DNA of 64,000 nt from NCBI GenBank assembly GCA_003667245.1, contig RCNN01000001.1, forward strand, positions 206,616 to 270,615. Direction: 5' to 3'. The position numbers and the translations under genes were made by a program. The DNA is from Heterostelium multicystogenum. Its lineage: Eukaryota; Evosea; Eumycetozoa; Acytosteliales; Acytosteliaceae. The first letter of the stretch is position 1. Every line of letters starts with the position of its first letter. The notes beneath the pieces are model-generated. The model was given only the letters and a program-made list of their open reading frames with translations, was not told where the DNA came from and searched no databases. Positions 1-13,338 of the stretch are shown piece by piece.

Positions 1-183
1 ACTCAATTGAATATCGCCCATTGGTATCTCTTGAAAATAGGGTTGGTTTACTATAGGTGGTTGGGCACCATCGTTGCTTGATCCAAACTGTGGGGTGTTG
101 ATCGGAAGGGCATTTCTTCCTGAAGATTGAGAATTTGATAATCGATCTGAAGAACTTTGTTTTATAGATGACTGACTTGACAT
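1..183 (-). CDS. N-terminal fragment of an unknown Ser/Gln-rich protein
   Basis: An open frame runs from an ATG at 183-181 on the minus strand off the left edge, 61 codons with no stop. The visible N-terminus begins MSSQSSIKQSSSDRL and is rich in Ser, Gln, Asn and Pro, typical of disordered dictyostelid N-termini. No domain is visible. The upstream side is AT-rich non-coding DNA, consistent with a promoter. The real gene must continue left of the window, so its function cannot be judged. Confidence 0.55.
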   Translation of the reverse strand, partial: MSSQSSIKQSSSDRLSNSQSSGRNALPINTPQFGSSNDGAQPPIVNQPYFQEIPMGDIQLS

Positions 184-1993
184 GATTACTCTATTATTAT
201 TTTTATTATTATTTATTCTTTTTCTTAATCTACAATTTTGGAACTGGAAGCAATAAATTCAATTAGTTTTTACTAGTAATCATAAATAATTTATTTCTTT
301 TAGATTTTATATAATATATTTTTAGATAACAATAAATTAAATTATTATGGATAAACAAAAGTAATGAACTAACATGATAAATGATGAACCAAACAATAAA
401 TAAAATTGGTAGTTAGATCAAGAGACAGAAAATAAACAAAAAGATAATTGATTAATAGTATAGGGAATTGGTTTTTTAGTATTATTGTTATTTAAAACCA
501 AGTAGTTGATTGATTTGATCCTCTGTATGTATGTGTGACAATAATAACTATACTGTATACTCACTCTTGAGATGTATTAAAATCGACCCACTGTGCAAAA
601 TGTCTTTTTCCAAATGGAAAATCAACAACTTTTGATTACACGAAACTCTAATTTAAATATATCAGACCTGTTAACAGGTTTGTGTTATTTCTATTCAATA
701 GAATGAGATAACACAAACAACAATAATAATGATAATACAATTATAAATAAAAGATAGGAAGATAGATAAATAGATAGACAATTAGTTTGTTGGTTAAATA
801 TTTGATTAAGACTACTAATGGTGCTGCCGTGCTCTATTCTATTATAATATTTTCTTTTATTAATTATTAATTTAAATTGATCATTTTGTTTGTTGATTAG
901 TTTATTGATTTAAAATCAAAATGTATTAAGTGGTAAATGATGAAGATATTGAAAGAATGTAAGTAAGAATGGGGATTACTATTATAAATTCTACTACTTC
1001 TTATTCAATCCATTCTTTTTTGTAATGCAATTTAGACTATAACAGGCAGTCTGCAGACCATCCTCAATGGTATACTGTTTAGACTTGGATTGAAAATGAA
1101 ACAATCAATCAAATCAAATTTTGATTGTTGTATTTCTTGTGTGCATGATTGTCTCTTCCACAACCACAACACAAACCACAACATCTCACACACACTGTAA
1201 GATATTAATCCACCTACTACTACTTCTACATCAAAATATATAACTATAATATTAATTTGCACTTAACTTATCGATAAAACAAATAAACACAGACTTTAAC
1301 ATCTATCTTTTCAGGAGTATTTGATAATAGGTGAAGGTGGTGGATCTATCATCTCTTGCTCCACAAAACTAATCACAATATCAATAACAGAATGTTCTGA
1401 TCATGAGAATGCTGATGATGAAGATGAGAAGCTACTACTATTTTATGTTGAATCTGATTTTTGTCTTGTCTTTAAATTAATCAAACAATCACAAATGAAT
1501 TCATCAGACCAAACTTAAGTTGTGTTATAATATCAGTCGAATTAAACAAACATGTCAATAAATCAATCACAACCCCACAGATAAATGATCAAAAAAAAAC
1601 AATATTATTAATATTTAATTCAGTATTTACTTTGTCCTTTAAACTATTTCTTGTTATAAATCAATCATGAGGGGTGATTGATGATGTAGCCAGATTCATG
1701 TTGGTGGTGGGATATCCACTAGTTAAATCGGTTACTTTTGGTTTGGGTGTCAATTTTATTTCTATTAGAATATGTATGTTAAAAATACTACATATTACTT
1801 AATTAGTTGATGTTGAACTAGATTTGATCAATACAAAATGTAAGCTAACCAAAACAGAAACTAAACAGTCAATTATTATTATTATTATTTTTATTATAAT
1901 TACTGTTCCTGCTTTAAAAGACATTATAATAATATAGACTTTAATATTTAAATTGGATGTAGTTTAATGATCTATCATTATTGTTTTGATTTA
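184..1993. other. Intergenic, no gene recognised
   Basis: About 1.8 kb of AT-rich sequence between the start of the left-edge gene and the 3' end of malonyl-CoA decarboxylase. Open frames at 1032-1262 and 1321-1518 have no family resemblance, and the latter starts at TTG. The only structured item I see is a hairpin at 678-718. Confidence 0.6.
678..718. repeat. Perfect inverted repeat (hairpin)
   Basis: An 11-bp arm GTTTGTGTTAT (678-688) is matched by ATAACACAAAC (708-718). Between them a second 7-bp pairing, TTCTATT against AATAGAA, extends the stem with a 4-nt bulge. It abuts the 14-bp palindrome ACCTGTTAACAGGT at 666-679. It could be a terminator-like, regulatory or RNA structure; function unknown. 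Confidence 0.5.
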
Positions 1994-3611
1994 TTAGATT
2001 GTTATATTTAATTGGTGTGCAAGTTGATCTATTGGCTTTTGATGTGTAATAATACCATTTTGCTTATAGTTGGATGAATTTGAAGACTTCAATGATGGAG
2101 TGTAAAGATAGTTTACCATCATACCATAACTTTCATTAATACGTTGGCTCGATTGGTCACCTGCCCAATTTAATCTGTAAATGGAAGCTCCATTCTTCAA
2201 ATGGAAGTTACAAACTGGGTCCATTGCCTTGTTATTCTTTTTCTTTTCCAAAAATAGATATCTCATACATGTCGACAACAGTGTATCTTTATTATCATCA
2301 ATATTGTCGATATTTAAATTTACTAATGACTGATATGTCCATAAGATTAGTATTGCTGTTACTAATATTATTATTTTAGCTAATTCTACTTACTTGAATA
2401 GATTCATCTTGATTGGCTCGTCTTTTTAAATAGTTTCTGAAATTTGGAATAGGTGAAAGTGTACAAAAATTCTTTATCTGAGGATTTATCATGAGATATT
2501 CTGTGGCTCTACTAATTAGAATATGACCAAGATCTACATTCTTTAATCCTTTGTGAAGTGATGAAATTGAATAAAACATTGCAGAGTCTACTTTTGTTAG
2601 ATCAACCTGCTTTTCATTTATGGTCTGATGACAATGATAAATATATGAACAAGATTAGAAAATGAATACAAAGCAATCTTTTTATGACATACATTCATAT
2701 TATCTGCTATACCCTCGGTAAGAGCAATATAAAGCGACATTAGAGGAAGTGTAGGCAATCGTTTGTGGAATAACACCAAACATAATCTGCCGCTTCTAAT
2801 TCTGTCGAAAATTTGATTATGATTTGTATATGGATGTACAGCTTCATTTTCAATCATCTGTTTCAGTATATTGGGATGTGTAAAACATTGGATCCATTGA
2901 TTGTACCACCAGTTGATCATTGGTCAAAGTCGACTTTAGCACCGTAATCAAAGATGATTCGAAACCAATTACATTTTCACTAAGCAAAGGTTGGTATTGC
3001 TGAGATCTATCCAAATCGAGTCTCAACTTAAATATTGCATCCAACAACTCTATATCGTCCACTATCGATTTTGACAAAGATCTCTCGAATTCCTTTGACA
3101 AAGTGACTGATTTGAAAATACTGTCGACCTTCTCAATGAATGGTTTAACAAATTGCTCAATGTCATTGATTCTATCTTTCTGATTGCGCCAAATCAATTT
3201 ATATTAATATCACCTATGTATATGACTGACTTGCTGAAACAAACATACATAATTACTTGAATCTAACTTTATATCTTTAAATTTTCTAATGTAGTTATTA
3301 AAGAAAGAATTGATACTATTTGGTGCTTCACTGACTGCAGTAGTGGTAGTAGCAGTAGTATTAGTAGTACAGTAATACATTTTTATACAAGTATTGATGT
3401 TATTACTAACAAAAGCTGCTTTGCTACTATGTTGTTTATTTAAATAGACATTATATCTTGCAAGATGACTGCTACCGTTGTTTGTCAAGCTGTTATTAAA
3501 GGAAGATGATGATGCATAATTAACACTATTATAGTTAAATATGATTTTATTATTATTAATATCCTTAGTGTTGGTATTGAAGAACACAAGATTCCTTATT
3601 TTATTTCTCAT
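1994..3611 (-). CDS. mlycd: Malonyl-CoA decarboxylase
   Basis: Converts malonyl-CoA to acetyl-CoA and CO2, controlling fatty-acid synthesis and oxidation. Inferred exons are 3611-3249, 3179-2693, 2624-2394 and 2329-1994, with introns of 64-69 nt. Family signatures in order are EAVHPYTN, MFYSIS, LSPIPNF, DPVCNFHLKNGA and RLNW, matching the conserved C-terminal catalytic half of animal MLYCD. The first about 120 residues are Asn/Ser-rich and basic, compatible with a mitochondrial presequence. The C-terminus ends NITI, so the SKL peroxisomal signal of the human enzyme is absent. One single-base frame change is needed near 2925-2945, before INWWYNQW; with the intact domain around it I read this as a sequence error. 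Recognition is strong; exact N-terminus less so. Confidence 0.85.
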
Positions 3612-3907
3612 TCTAATCTATTTAAATCTCTATGTGTGAATGTTTTTTTATATTTGTCAGAAACCACCCCTTGTGTTCACCAACTTCTGAGTTCAAAAAA
3701 AAGTCAGTTGGATTTAGTGTGGGATTTCCCAAAGTTAGAAACATAAACAGGTGGAAACAAAATGTACAATAATCAAAGAAAAGAGACATTGGAAATGATG
3801 TATTTGTAGTAGAATATAAAACTATTCTAATAATATTTTATTTGGGATAAAATAAAAGGTAATTGTTTAAAAACAAAGATTACTTGTTCAAGAAAGGGCG
3901 TTGTTAT

Positions 3908-6058
<2,151 letters not shown>

Positions 6059-7984
6059 ATAGCTAATAATTCTAAATGAATATCTATGTTTTTTATAATA
6101 TTATAAATATGTATTTATATAAATATAAAGAATAACAAAAAATGTTAATTTTATATGTTTAATTAATTGAAACATGTGAGTTATAAATATTTTTTTGTTT
6201 TCAAAATTAAATTAAAAAACAAAAATTAATTTTAATTAAAATTCTAACAATGTTGTTGAAAATTGAATATTTGAGAACTAACGTCCGAATTAATTTAATT
6301 AATTTCAAAGTTCGTTAAAATTACTTGAACAACAACGCATTACTACAAATTTCTCTTTATTTTATCCCCGCAATCTTAAAAAAAAATAGATTCAATTTCC
6401 TAAATCTTATCTATCAATTCATAATGTTTGTTTGGTGTTTTTTTTTTTTTTAATCGATTTCAAACTGATCCTATGATCATCTAATTCTTTTATAACAACA
6501 GAATTAAAAATAATTATTTTACTTTTTTGTTTTTTTAAATTGTGATTTAAAATTATTAATAAATATAAATCTTATATAGATATAAAAAATAAAGTAAAAA
6601 ACAAAATAAAAACGAAAAAAAAAATAAGAATGATAAATAAATAAATAAAATGATATTGAGGAATGCTAAACTAGATAGTAAAAAACGATATTGATTCTTG
6701 CGCTATCGAGTTGAATAATAATAAAATAAGGTAGAAACAATAAAGAAACACTAGAACTAGGAATAAAATAGATAGGGAACTTACCTCACTGAATGTGGGA
6801 TTGAAACTAATGGAAAACATCGTTCATCGAGTTTTTTGTTAGAGCGGGAATGTGAGAAACAAAACAATAAAATAAAAATAAAAAAAAGTAAAAAAGGAAA
6901 AAATGGGTTCACCAACACCAAAAACAAAAAACCGACAGTTACGTTACAAGAGAATGAAGTTTCAGTAGATACCACAACTACAACTTGATTCTGTTGTTGT
7001 TGTCGTACTGACTACTCCTAATAAACAACATAGTTGTTTGATTTGTTTTGATTGGTGTTTGTTGTGTGTTGATGTAGAATAGAAAAGTAAAAGAATAATG
7101 TTCTTTAATGTGTATGTTGGTGTGGTTGTTTTGTTTTGCCAAGCAGCACCACCACAAACACTCAACTGTTGTAGGAGCTAACAACAACAACAACAATAAC
7201 AGCAACAACTATTGTCATTAAATATATATTATTTAACAATAGTTGTCAATACAACATTTCATTAATTTTTAAAATGATATCAATATGTGTTGATTATTAG
7301 TTGTAAAATCTCGACTCTTTCGTCTAACTGAATATTTAATTAATTTTAAATAATTTTGAAAAAAACAGTAAAATTTTCATCGATGTTCAAAAATAGTTTT
7401 GAAAGAGAGTCATTAGTTAACATATTTCAACAAAAAAACAATCTGGACTTTTCATTATTATTATTATTATTATTATAATAAGTTATAATAAAATGACAAA
7501 ATATGGAATCAATCCTAATTCTCTCAACATTCAAAATTGATGTACATTGTGATTGACAATAACCCATTTATAAGTAGTAGTAATCTTACCATATACATAC
7601 ATAAATTCATTCATTAGTAATTGATCTTTAATTTTATTAATTAGAGATTGCAACAAGATAAAATTTCGATCCTTCCTTACAAATGGATAGAGGTTTATAT
7701 ATGAAGAATTAATTTATTAGTTAGTTAGTGATATTAGTTTAAGATTTAATAATCTTAATTCTATTTGTAACTCAATTATGTTTAAATATTCTAAATATGG
7801 TTGGAATTTAGTTGAACAGATCAACTAAATTAATGAACGAATGAATGAATGAATATATCAAGAATATAAATTATTGATGTTTATAAATAGAAGTGGAGAC
7901 ACAAAGTAGAAGTTGTTATTGTTCTATTCTTATTTTCTTTATTGATATCCAAAGTACTCTTCTCTTGTTATTACTTAAATAAAT
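6059..7984. other. Intergenic, no gene recognised
   Basis: About 1.9 kb of AT-rich DNA with A and T runs lies between two divergently oriented genes, so it must hold both promoters. Open frames at 6781-7208 on the minus strand are low-complexity and I do not regard them as genes. Confidence 0.6.
7882..7889 (+). promoter_or_regulatory. Candidate TATA box
   Basis: TATAAATA lies about 96 bp upstream of the ATG of the Cys-rich secreted protein and is followed by T-rich DNA, the usual arrangement in dictyostelid promoters. In such AT-rich DNA this alone is weak evidence. Confidence 0.3.
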
Positions 7985-8389
7985 ATGAATAAATTAATAG
8001 TAATATATGTTTTGATATTTAGTTCTGCATTATGTGCCTATGCATCACTGGATTGTAGAGCTGCATTCTGTATTGATGCTGATAGAAGCAAGTGTGAGTC
8101 CCAAGGAAACATTTGGCATCCAAAGGATATTCTGAATGGAGTTTGTTGTGACTATTGTGAGATTACCTGTGCAGCAGTTTCATGTATTCGAGTCAATAGA
8201 AGAGAATGTGAACTGTCAGGTGGTAAATTTGTTCCTGCCAATAGAAAAGCCGGCCAATGCTGTGATAGATGCAATCATTTTTGTGATACTGTTAGATGTG
8301 CTTATCCAAACTGCATGCCTGGATATGTTCAGATGCCACCAGATTATTCCAAAAAAATATGTTGTCCATACTGTAAAAAGATTCAATAA
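7985..8389 (+). CDS. Secreted cysteine-rich protein with three Cys repeats
   Basis: A 134-residue single-exon protein with an N-terminal signal peptide (hydrophobic core LIVIYVLIFSSALCAYA). The mature part has three similar blocks, each with C-x4-C near the start and a CC-x2-C end (CCDYC, CCDRC, CCPYC). These are disulfide-rich extracellular modules resembling the small Cys-rich secreted proteins common in Dictyostelium. I do not recognise a named family; a von Willebrand C-like or growth-factor-like fold is possible. The start is the first ATG and the frame is unbroken. Likely extracellular; role unknown. Confidence 0.75.
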   Translation: MNKLIVIYVLIFSSALCAYASLDCRAAFCIDADRSKCESQGNIWHPKDILNGVCCDYCEITCAAVSCIRVNRRECELSGGKFVPANRKAGQCCDRCNHFCDTVRCAYPNCMPGYVQMPPDYSKKICCPYCKKIQ

Positions 8390-8738
8390 TAATTCTACCT
8401 ATCTTATTTCAATTCTTTTGTATATACGCCCCATCAGCAGCAATAACAAGAGTATACCTATTAATAAATTCTGCTTTTTTTTGGAAATAAGAAGTTCCAG
8501 TGAATAAAAATTTATTAACCAATGGATTAACTATTGAATTCTGTTTATCATTGTATGTATTGTTCAATGATTTGGAGTGACTCGAGATCTGTATATATAG
8601 GTAGATGTAAGTGCCTACTTTGACATCACTTTACCAAGAGTATTTTCATGGTTGATTAATATAGTGATTTGGTTATTAACTAAAGCCATGTGGTATATGC
8701 ATATATTATATTATCCAATGTATCATATGCTAAAGTAA
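8390..8738. other. Intergenic between convergent genes
   Basis: About 350 bp between the 3' ends of the Cys-rich gene and the cyclophilin gene. AT-rich, presumably holding both polyadenylation regions; nothing else seen. Confidence 0.5.
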
Positions 8739-9477
8739 TTATAATGCAAGTGGATTTGCGTGAATTGTCACATTTTTTAAAAATGATATCTGTTAATGGT
8801 GTATCATTTCCATCAACTGGAACCTTTTCCATTAAGTCCAAAACATCCATACCATCGATTACTCTGTATTATTATTAATAGTAATAGGAGATCAGTATAT
8901 GAATTTTACCATGGTAAAATTGTTAGGGTTGTTATCATACATACTTTCCAAAGACAGTATAAACTTTGTTTAGATGTCTTTGTTTTGCATAGGTTATAAA
9001 GAATTGAGATTGATTAGTATCTGGACCGCTGTTGGCCATTGACAAGATACCTCTAGTGCTGTGTTTCAAGTGAGAGACAAACTCATCTTTGAAAGGTCTT
9101 TTCCATATGCTCTGGCCACCTCTTCCGGTGTTAGTTGGGTCTCCACCCTGAATCATGAAGCCTTTTATATTTCTATGAAAATTGGTATTATCATAATAAC
9201 CCGATGCACATAATGCAAGGAAATTCTAAACATCAGTAATAATAGTTCAATTGATTATTAGTTAGTACCAATTCCACAACCTTTAATACAACATTATGAT
9301 GTTATAATGGTATATTTGATAGATACCTCTGATGCTAATGGTACAGAGTCACAGAATATCTCTACTTTTATATCACCTAAAGTTGTATGTAAAGTAACTG
9401 ACTGGTTTCAAATTCAAATTAGCATGACAATTCTTATAAACCCTATGATATCATAGCTATAGTATAATAGTTACCAT
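8739..9477 (-). CDS. ppil3: PPIL3-type peptidyl-prolyl cis-trans isomerase (cyclophilin)
   Basis: Single-domain cyclophilin of the PPIL3 type, a spliceosome-associated prolyl isomerase. Inferred exons are 9477-9475 (the ATG alone), 9401-9327, 9225-8945 and 8863-8739, with introns of 73, 101 and 81 nt. The joined protein starts [13 protein letters not shown], as in animal PPIL3, and continues with [35 protein letters not shown] and YTVFGK; catalytic Arg and Phe/Gln positions are present. The end NPLAL with a TAA stop is reached only if one extra base in a six-T run near 8775-8783 is discounted. It is convergent with the Cys-rich gene and divergent from the NDUFA1-like gene 40 bp away. Confidence 0.85.
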
Positions 9478-9517
9478 TATTATATCTATATATATTATTA
9501 TTATTATTATTATTGGT

Positions 9518-10006
9518 ATGATTCAATGTGAGTGATGCATTGATTATCACTGATTATCTACTTTTGGAAGTTCTGTTCTTGTTGTGATCATTTGATTGTT
9601 GAAAAACTGAAAAAAACAAAAAAATAATCACAGTCATATTGTAGATTATTATTAAATAGATTAGATAGAATTTGCATTGTTTTGTATAGATCGTAGAGTG
9701 TTAATATAGCATATCATGACTTGGTTGAAGTTTTACCAGTTGGTGTCATCATGTCTGCCGGTGTCTTACTTATGGCATATGGTCTTGATCATGGTCACAG
9801 AGCATTCCACAATGGAAAGGTTGGTTATCGACAAGTCAACAATAACAACAACAACAATATATTACATTTTTAAATAAGAGATGTATTCAATAGTTAAGCG
9901 ATCAGTACAACTAGTCGTATATATTTTGATAGAATAGATGCATCATCATATATGACAGGATGACGTTTTGACAAAGCGCCGGCAAGAGATTCAATACCAC
10001 CAATGA
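9518..10006 (+). CDS. ndufa1: Probable NDUFA1 (MWFE) subunit of mitochondrial complex I
   Basis: Small single-span membrane subunit of NADH:ubiquinone oxidoreductase. Exons inferred as 9518-9527, 9710-9819 and 9959-10006, giving about 55 residues. The second exon encodes EVLPVGVIMSAGVLLMAYGL followed by DHGHRAFHNGK, matching the LP-G membrane helix and His/Gly loop of NDUFA1. The third exon encodes a short Arg/Lys-rich tail with LTKRRQE, like the -RRD- tail of plant and animal homologues. The first exon is the weakest part: its ATG and GTGAGT donor are plausible but unsupported by conservation. Phases agree across all three exons. Confidence 0.6.
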
Positions 10007-10152
10007 CAGGCATCATTCAAACAACACACATATATAGATGTCTTAGAATAGAGATATATGATTAAAGGAATGAATCTAGAAACATAAGAATGCACTTATT
10101 TGAAGATGTTAGATTAGCTTTGGATTAGAGTTATATTTAATTAGCTTTTGAC

Positions 10153-10345
10153 ATGGTTATTTTGAAATTAAGCAAATGATACTAATACATTATATATTAA
10201 TATTCATGTATAGCCACACAGACACTCGAAAGAGAGAGTAGATTATCATCTTGATACACGTGATGAACAAATTTTAGATTTTAGAGTGATAAAGAACAAT
10301 CCGAGAAAGCTAGATCGACTATTACAGAGTGTTCAGAATCAATAA
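10153..10345 (+). CDS. Possible tiny two-exon gene, 44 residues, unknown
   Basis: An open frame at 10214-10345 begins right after a good acceptor (ATGTATAG) and encodes a charged peptide containing HSKERVDYHLDTRDE and NNPRKLDRLLQSVQ, then TAA. It has no ATG of its own, but an ATG at 10153-10155 is followed by GT, and splicing 10156-10213 (58 nt) puts that ATG in frame. The peptide is basic and helical-looking; I cannot assign a family. The donor GTTATT is weak. It could instead be the last exon of a longer gene. Confidence 0.35.
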
Positions 10346-10691
10346 AATGCAACATCATCAACAACAAGTAACATAGTAACAGATACCCATTTATCAACCA
10401 TTAATAATAATAGCAACCTACAATAACTTATCAAATAAATATATTATAAGCGATTTTATATACATGTCTAGATTAAATTATATTTGAAAATACAGGGTGG
10501 TTACATTTCAGATCTATACTTATAATTCTCGAAATAATCTCATAAATACTGCAGATTATTTGGTCCAAACTTGACCAGGCAGAGCATAGTGTACTTTACA
10601 TTCACTTGGTCAACTAAACACATTAATCAGTGATCATTAATTACATTAGTTGGTTAGCAAAAGCATCAGCATTATATGCAAAGATTAATAG
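10346..10691. other. Intergenic
   Basis: About 350 bp of AT-rich DNA between the tiny candidate gene and the acetyltransferase. Nothing specific seen. Confidence 0.45.
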
Positions 10692-11269
10692 ATGTATAGG
10701 ATAGAGCCTTTAAGTAGAGATAGTATCGTTCGTCTATGGGAAATAGATAGAGCGGAGGTCATCCGTTCTATGTATAGGGTTGTGGCTAATGACAACAGTG
10801 GAGAGGACAACGATATCAAGGCGAAAACATTGCTTGAATACCCAGAGTATCACGATGTAAAAGGATTTCCGCCTGAGGATATTGTTATTTACACACCAAT
10901 CCTCCTGGATTGCTATGATAGAGGAGGATACTTTTTTGCGATTAGCGATGAGAAAAAACAAGATATTAGGTGGTGCCGTCTTGGATACAAAGAAGATAGG
11001 CGTGACTGAGGACTTGTTGCAGTTGTTATTTATTTACGTTGGATCCGATCAGCGTGGCAAAGGACTGGGTCGACTCTTATTTCAGCGTTGTGTAGAGCAA
11101 GCGAAAGATATTGAGGGCATCAATGGCATCTATATTTCATCAATCCCAGCAAAAGAATACAGTTGACTTCTACATCACCCAGGGATGCCAACTAATAGAC
11201 ACACCAGACCCAATACTATTTCAAAGAGAACCAGAAGATATTCATTTAGTTCTTAAAATAAAGAAATAG
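10692..11269 (+). CDS. GNAT-family N-acetyltransferase
   Basis: Acetyl-CoA-dependent acetyltransferase with unknown substrate, about 190 residues. The N-terminal part carries the acceptor-side helices. The core strand and loop read LLFIYVGSDQRGKGLGRLLF, containing the Q/R-x-x-G-x-G acetyl-CoA pyrophosphate loop (QRGKGLG), followed by the expected amphipathic helix. The C-terminal part contains VDFYITQGCQ, the FY-x-x-x-GF/C region typical of GNAT motif B. Two single-base frame changes are needed, near 10960 in an A6 run and near 11150; the reading frame then runs to TAG at 11267-11269. No intron is evident. Confidence 0.8.
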
Positions 11270-11327
11270 CCAATACATATAAGACTTTTAGTACAATAAA
11301 TAAAAAGATAAATTGAAATGAATCAAT

Positions 11328-13138
11328 TTAGTTTATTGGCGATTGTTTTTCTTCTTCGATCAATGGCTTTTTCAGGGGTGAATCGAACTCCGGTAAAACT
11401 TGGACTTCTTCAGGATTCTGTAGGAACGATGCATATAATGCAACCAAAAATGTTATGAAAAATGATTCCAGTGTTAATCAAAAAGTGCATTCCGGGGAAG
11501 AATATAGGTGAGCTATCTCCAATGAAATATGAGAAGATATTTAGCGAGGCATAAGCACCGGCGGCTGATGATAGTGATGAGAGTGCTGATACACCTGTCA
11601 GCATTGCACCTTGGACATGTGATGGAGATGCTTTGGAAATGATAGACTGAATCAAATTCAAAAAGAACCATACCGAATGATCCAAAATGCCATGGATACT
11701 GCCCACATCCATTGATTGAATGCAAAAGCATACAAAACATGTAAACATGCACTAAACAAGAATGCACAATATAACTATCTTTCTTTTCAGCTAAAAGGGA
11801 AATATTAATATTAGAATATCTCTGTGAATTATCTACAATCTGTTAATATTTACCAATGAATTTAAGTAGGATTGGCAAAATGATAGAACTATATACAAAT
11901 ACTGATGCACCAACTACACTCGTATTGATGGAGTTTTGGAAAGCTCCCCATCCGTATCTAATATTGGTGTAATAATAGGCAGTATTGATGGTGTCTTGAC
12001 TGGTATAGGTGTATGAGAAGTATAGCAATGCATAAATTCCAATATACTTTGATGTTGTGAAGAGTCTAATTATCGATTTGAATGGATTTAGTGATCCAAG
12101 TTTCTCTTTGGATATCTGTCCAAATTGGTTATAGGTTGTGTCCTTAAGCTTTCCTTCTATATACTTTATCGAGTCGACAGTAGGTAATAAGAATAAGAAA
12201 GACAGAACTAACAAACTAACATTGCCAATTACAGCGGCTTTGTAGGAATACAATTGAATAAGCATCATCTCCAAAAGGGGACCTCCTGCCACAGATATAC
12301 CGGCTACTCCTCCGACGATCATGAACCACATTGATCGGTCACTTTTAGGTGTCAAGTCGGCGAGGTATGAAAGGGTGATGGCTAGTTGACCATTAGTAAC
12401 ACCAGCAATAGTATGACTGATATAGAAAGGCCAGACCAATTCAAACCAAAAAGTAATACCAACAACTGCCTGGTCAATGATCTGAGTCAGAGCGATGATA
12501 ACCAATATCTTCTTTCTTCCATATCGATCAGATAGTACACCCAGGAGTGGAGAAAACAAAAAATTCGTCACATAAGGCATGGCATCGGCTACAGATTTAT
12601 ATTTAGAAGCCAGCGATGTTACTTCATCATTGGTAAAATCTGGATGTTCTCTTCGTACATAATTGGTGAAAATATTTGGGATCAAAAGTTTAGCACTAGA
12701 TACTCTGATTACCATTGCAACAGCCACAAAGAAAATAATGAGGAGTTTATCTCTAAGGAAAGGTTGTTTCCAAATCTTATTTTTCTTTGGCGGGTCATTT
12801 TTCACGGTGTTTTCATCAATAATTATCGGTGGACTAAGGATGCCAGAATCAGTATCTGAATCTGATTCAAACTCTTTTGGAAATTTGAGTAAGTGTTCTT
12901 TATCATCATTTCCAGTCAGTTTACTAATAAAATTATCATCGTTGTAAGAAGATAAAGGACTTTCAATACTACTAGTACTTTCATCCATCAAATTTCTAAT
13001 TTCAACACCATTATAATTATTTATACTGTTATCATAGCTATTATTATTAATATTCTGATAATTATGATATATATTATTATTGTTACTATTATTATTGTTA
13101 CTATTATTATTATTATTATCACTATTATTATTATACAT
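11328..13138 (-). CDS. Major facilitator superfamily transporter (DHA1/TetA-like)
   Basis: Proton-linked multidrug or metabolite transporter of the plasma or endolysosomal membrane; substrate unknown. The start is taken at ATG 13138, because the frame upstream begins at TTG. The N-terminus is poly-Asn and Ser-rich. Membrane segments begin near residue 130. MFS motif A is visible as LSDRYGRKKIL after the second helix, and the fifth-helix region has GVTNGQLAITLSYLAD. Inferred exons are 13138-11854 and 11790-11328 (63-nt intron). The second exon carries the last helices but needs at least three frame changes; the final frame ends VLPEFDSPLKKPLIEEE and a TAA at 11328-11330, an acidic dileucine-like tail often seen on endolysosomal transporters (inference). 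Confidence 0.8.
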
Positions 13139-13338
13139 TTTATTATTTGATAAAATTAGATTAATATACAATTTATATATATATGTAGGTTAATGAAATC
13201 TAATGTTAGTTCAATATAGTTATTATCTAATTCTCTCCTCTAATGATTATAACACCACAGAGGTAACAAATCAAACACACTTGTACAAATAAATAAATAA
13301 ATTATAAAACAAAAAGGAAGTAGAATTCGTATTTAAAA

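Noticed and set aside
1321..1518. 66-codon plus-strand open frame upstream of malonyl-CoA decarboxylase
   Set aside because: It begins at TTG, has no family features, and lies in AT-rich spacer without splice or promoter context.
6781..7208. Overlapping minus-strand frames rich in Leu/Phe
   Set aside because: Low-complexity translations of A/T and CAA repeats; two frames overlap each other and none resembles a protein family.
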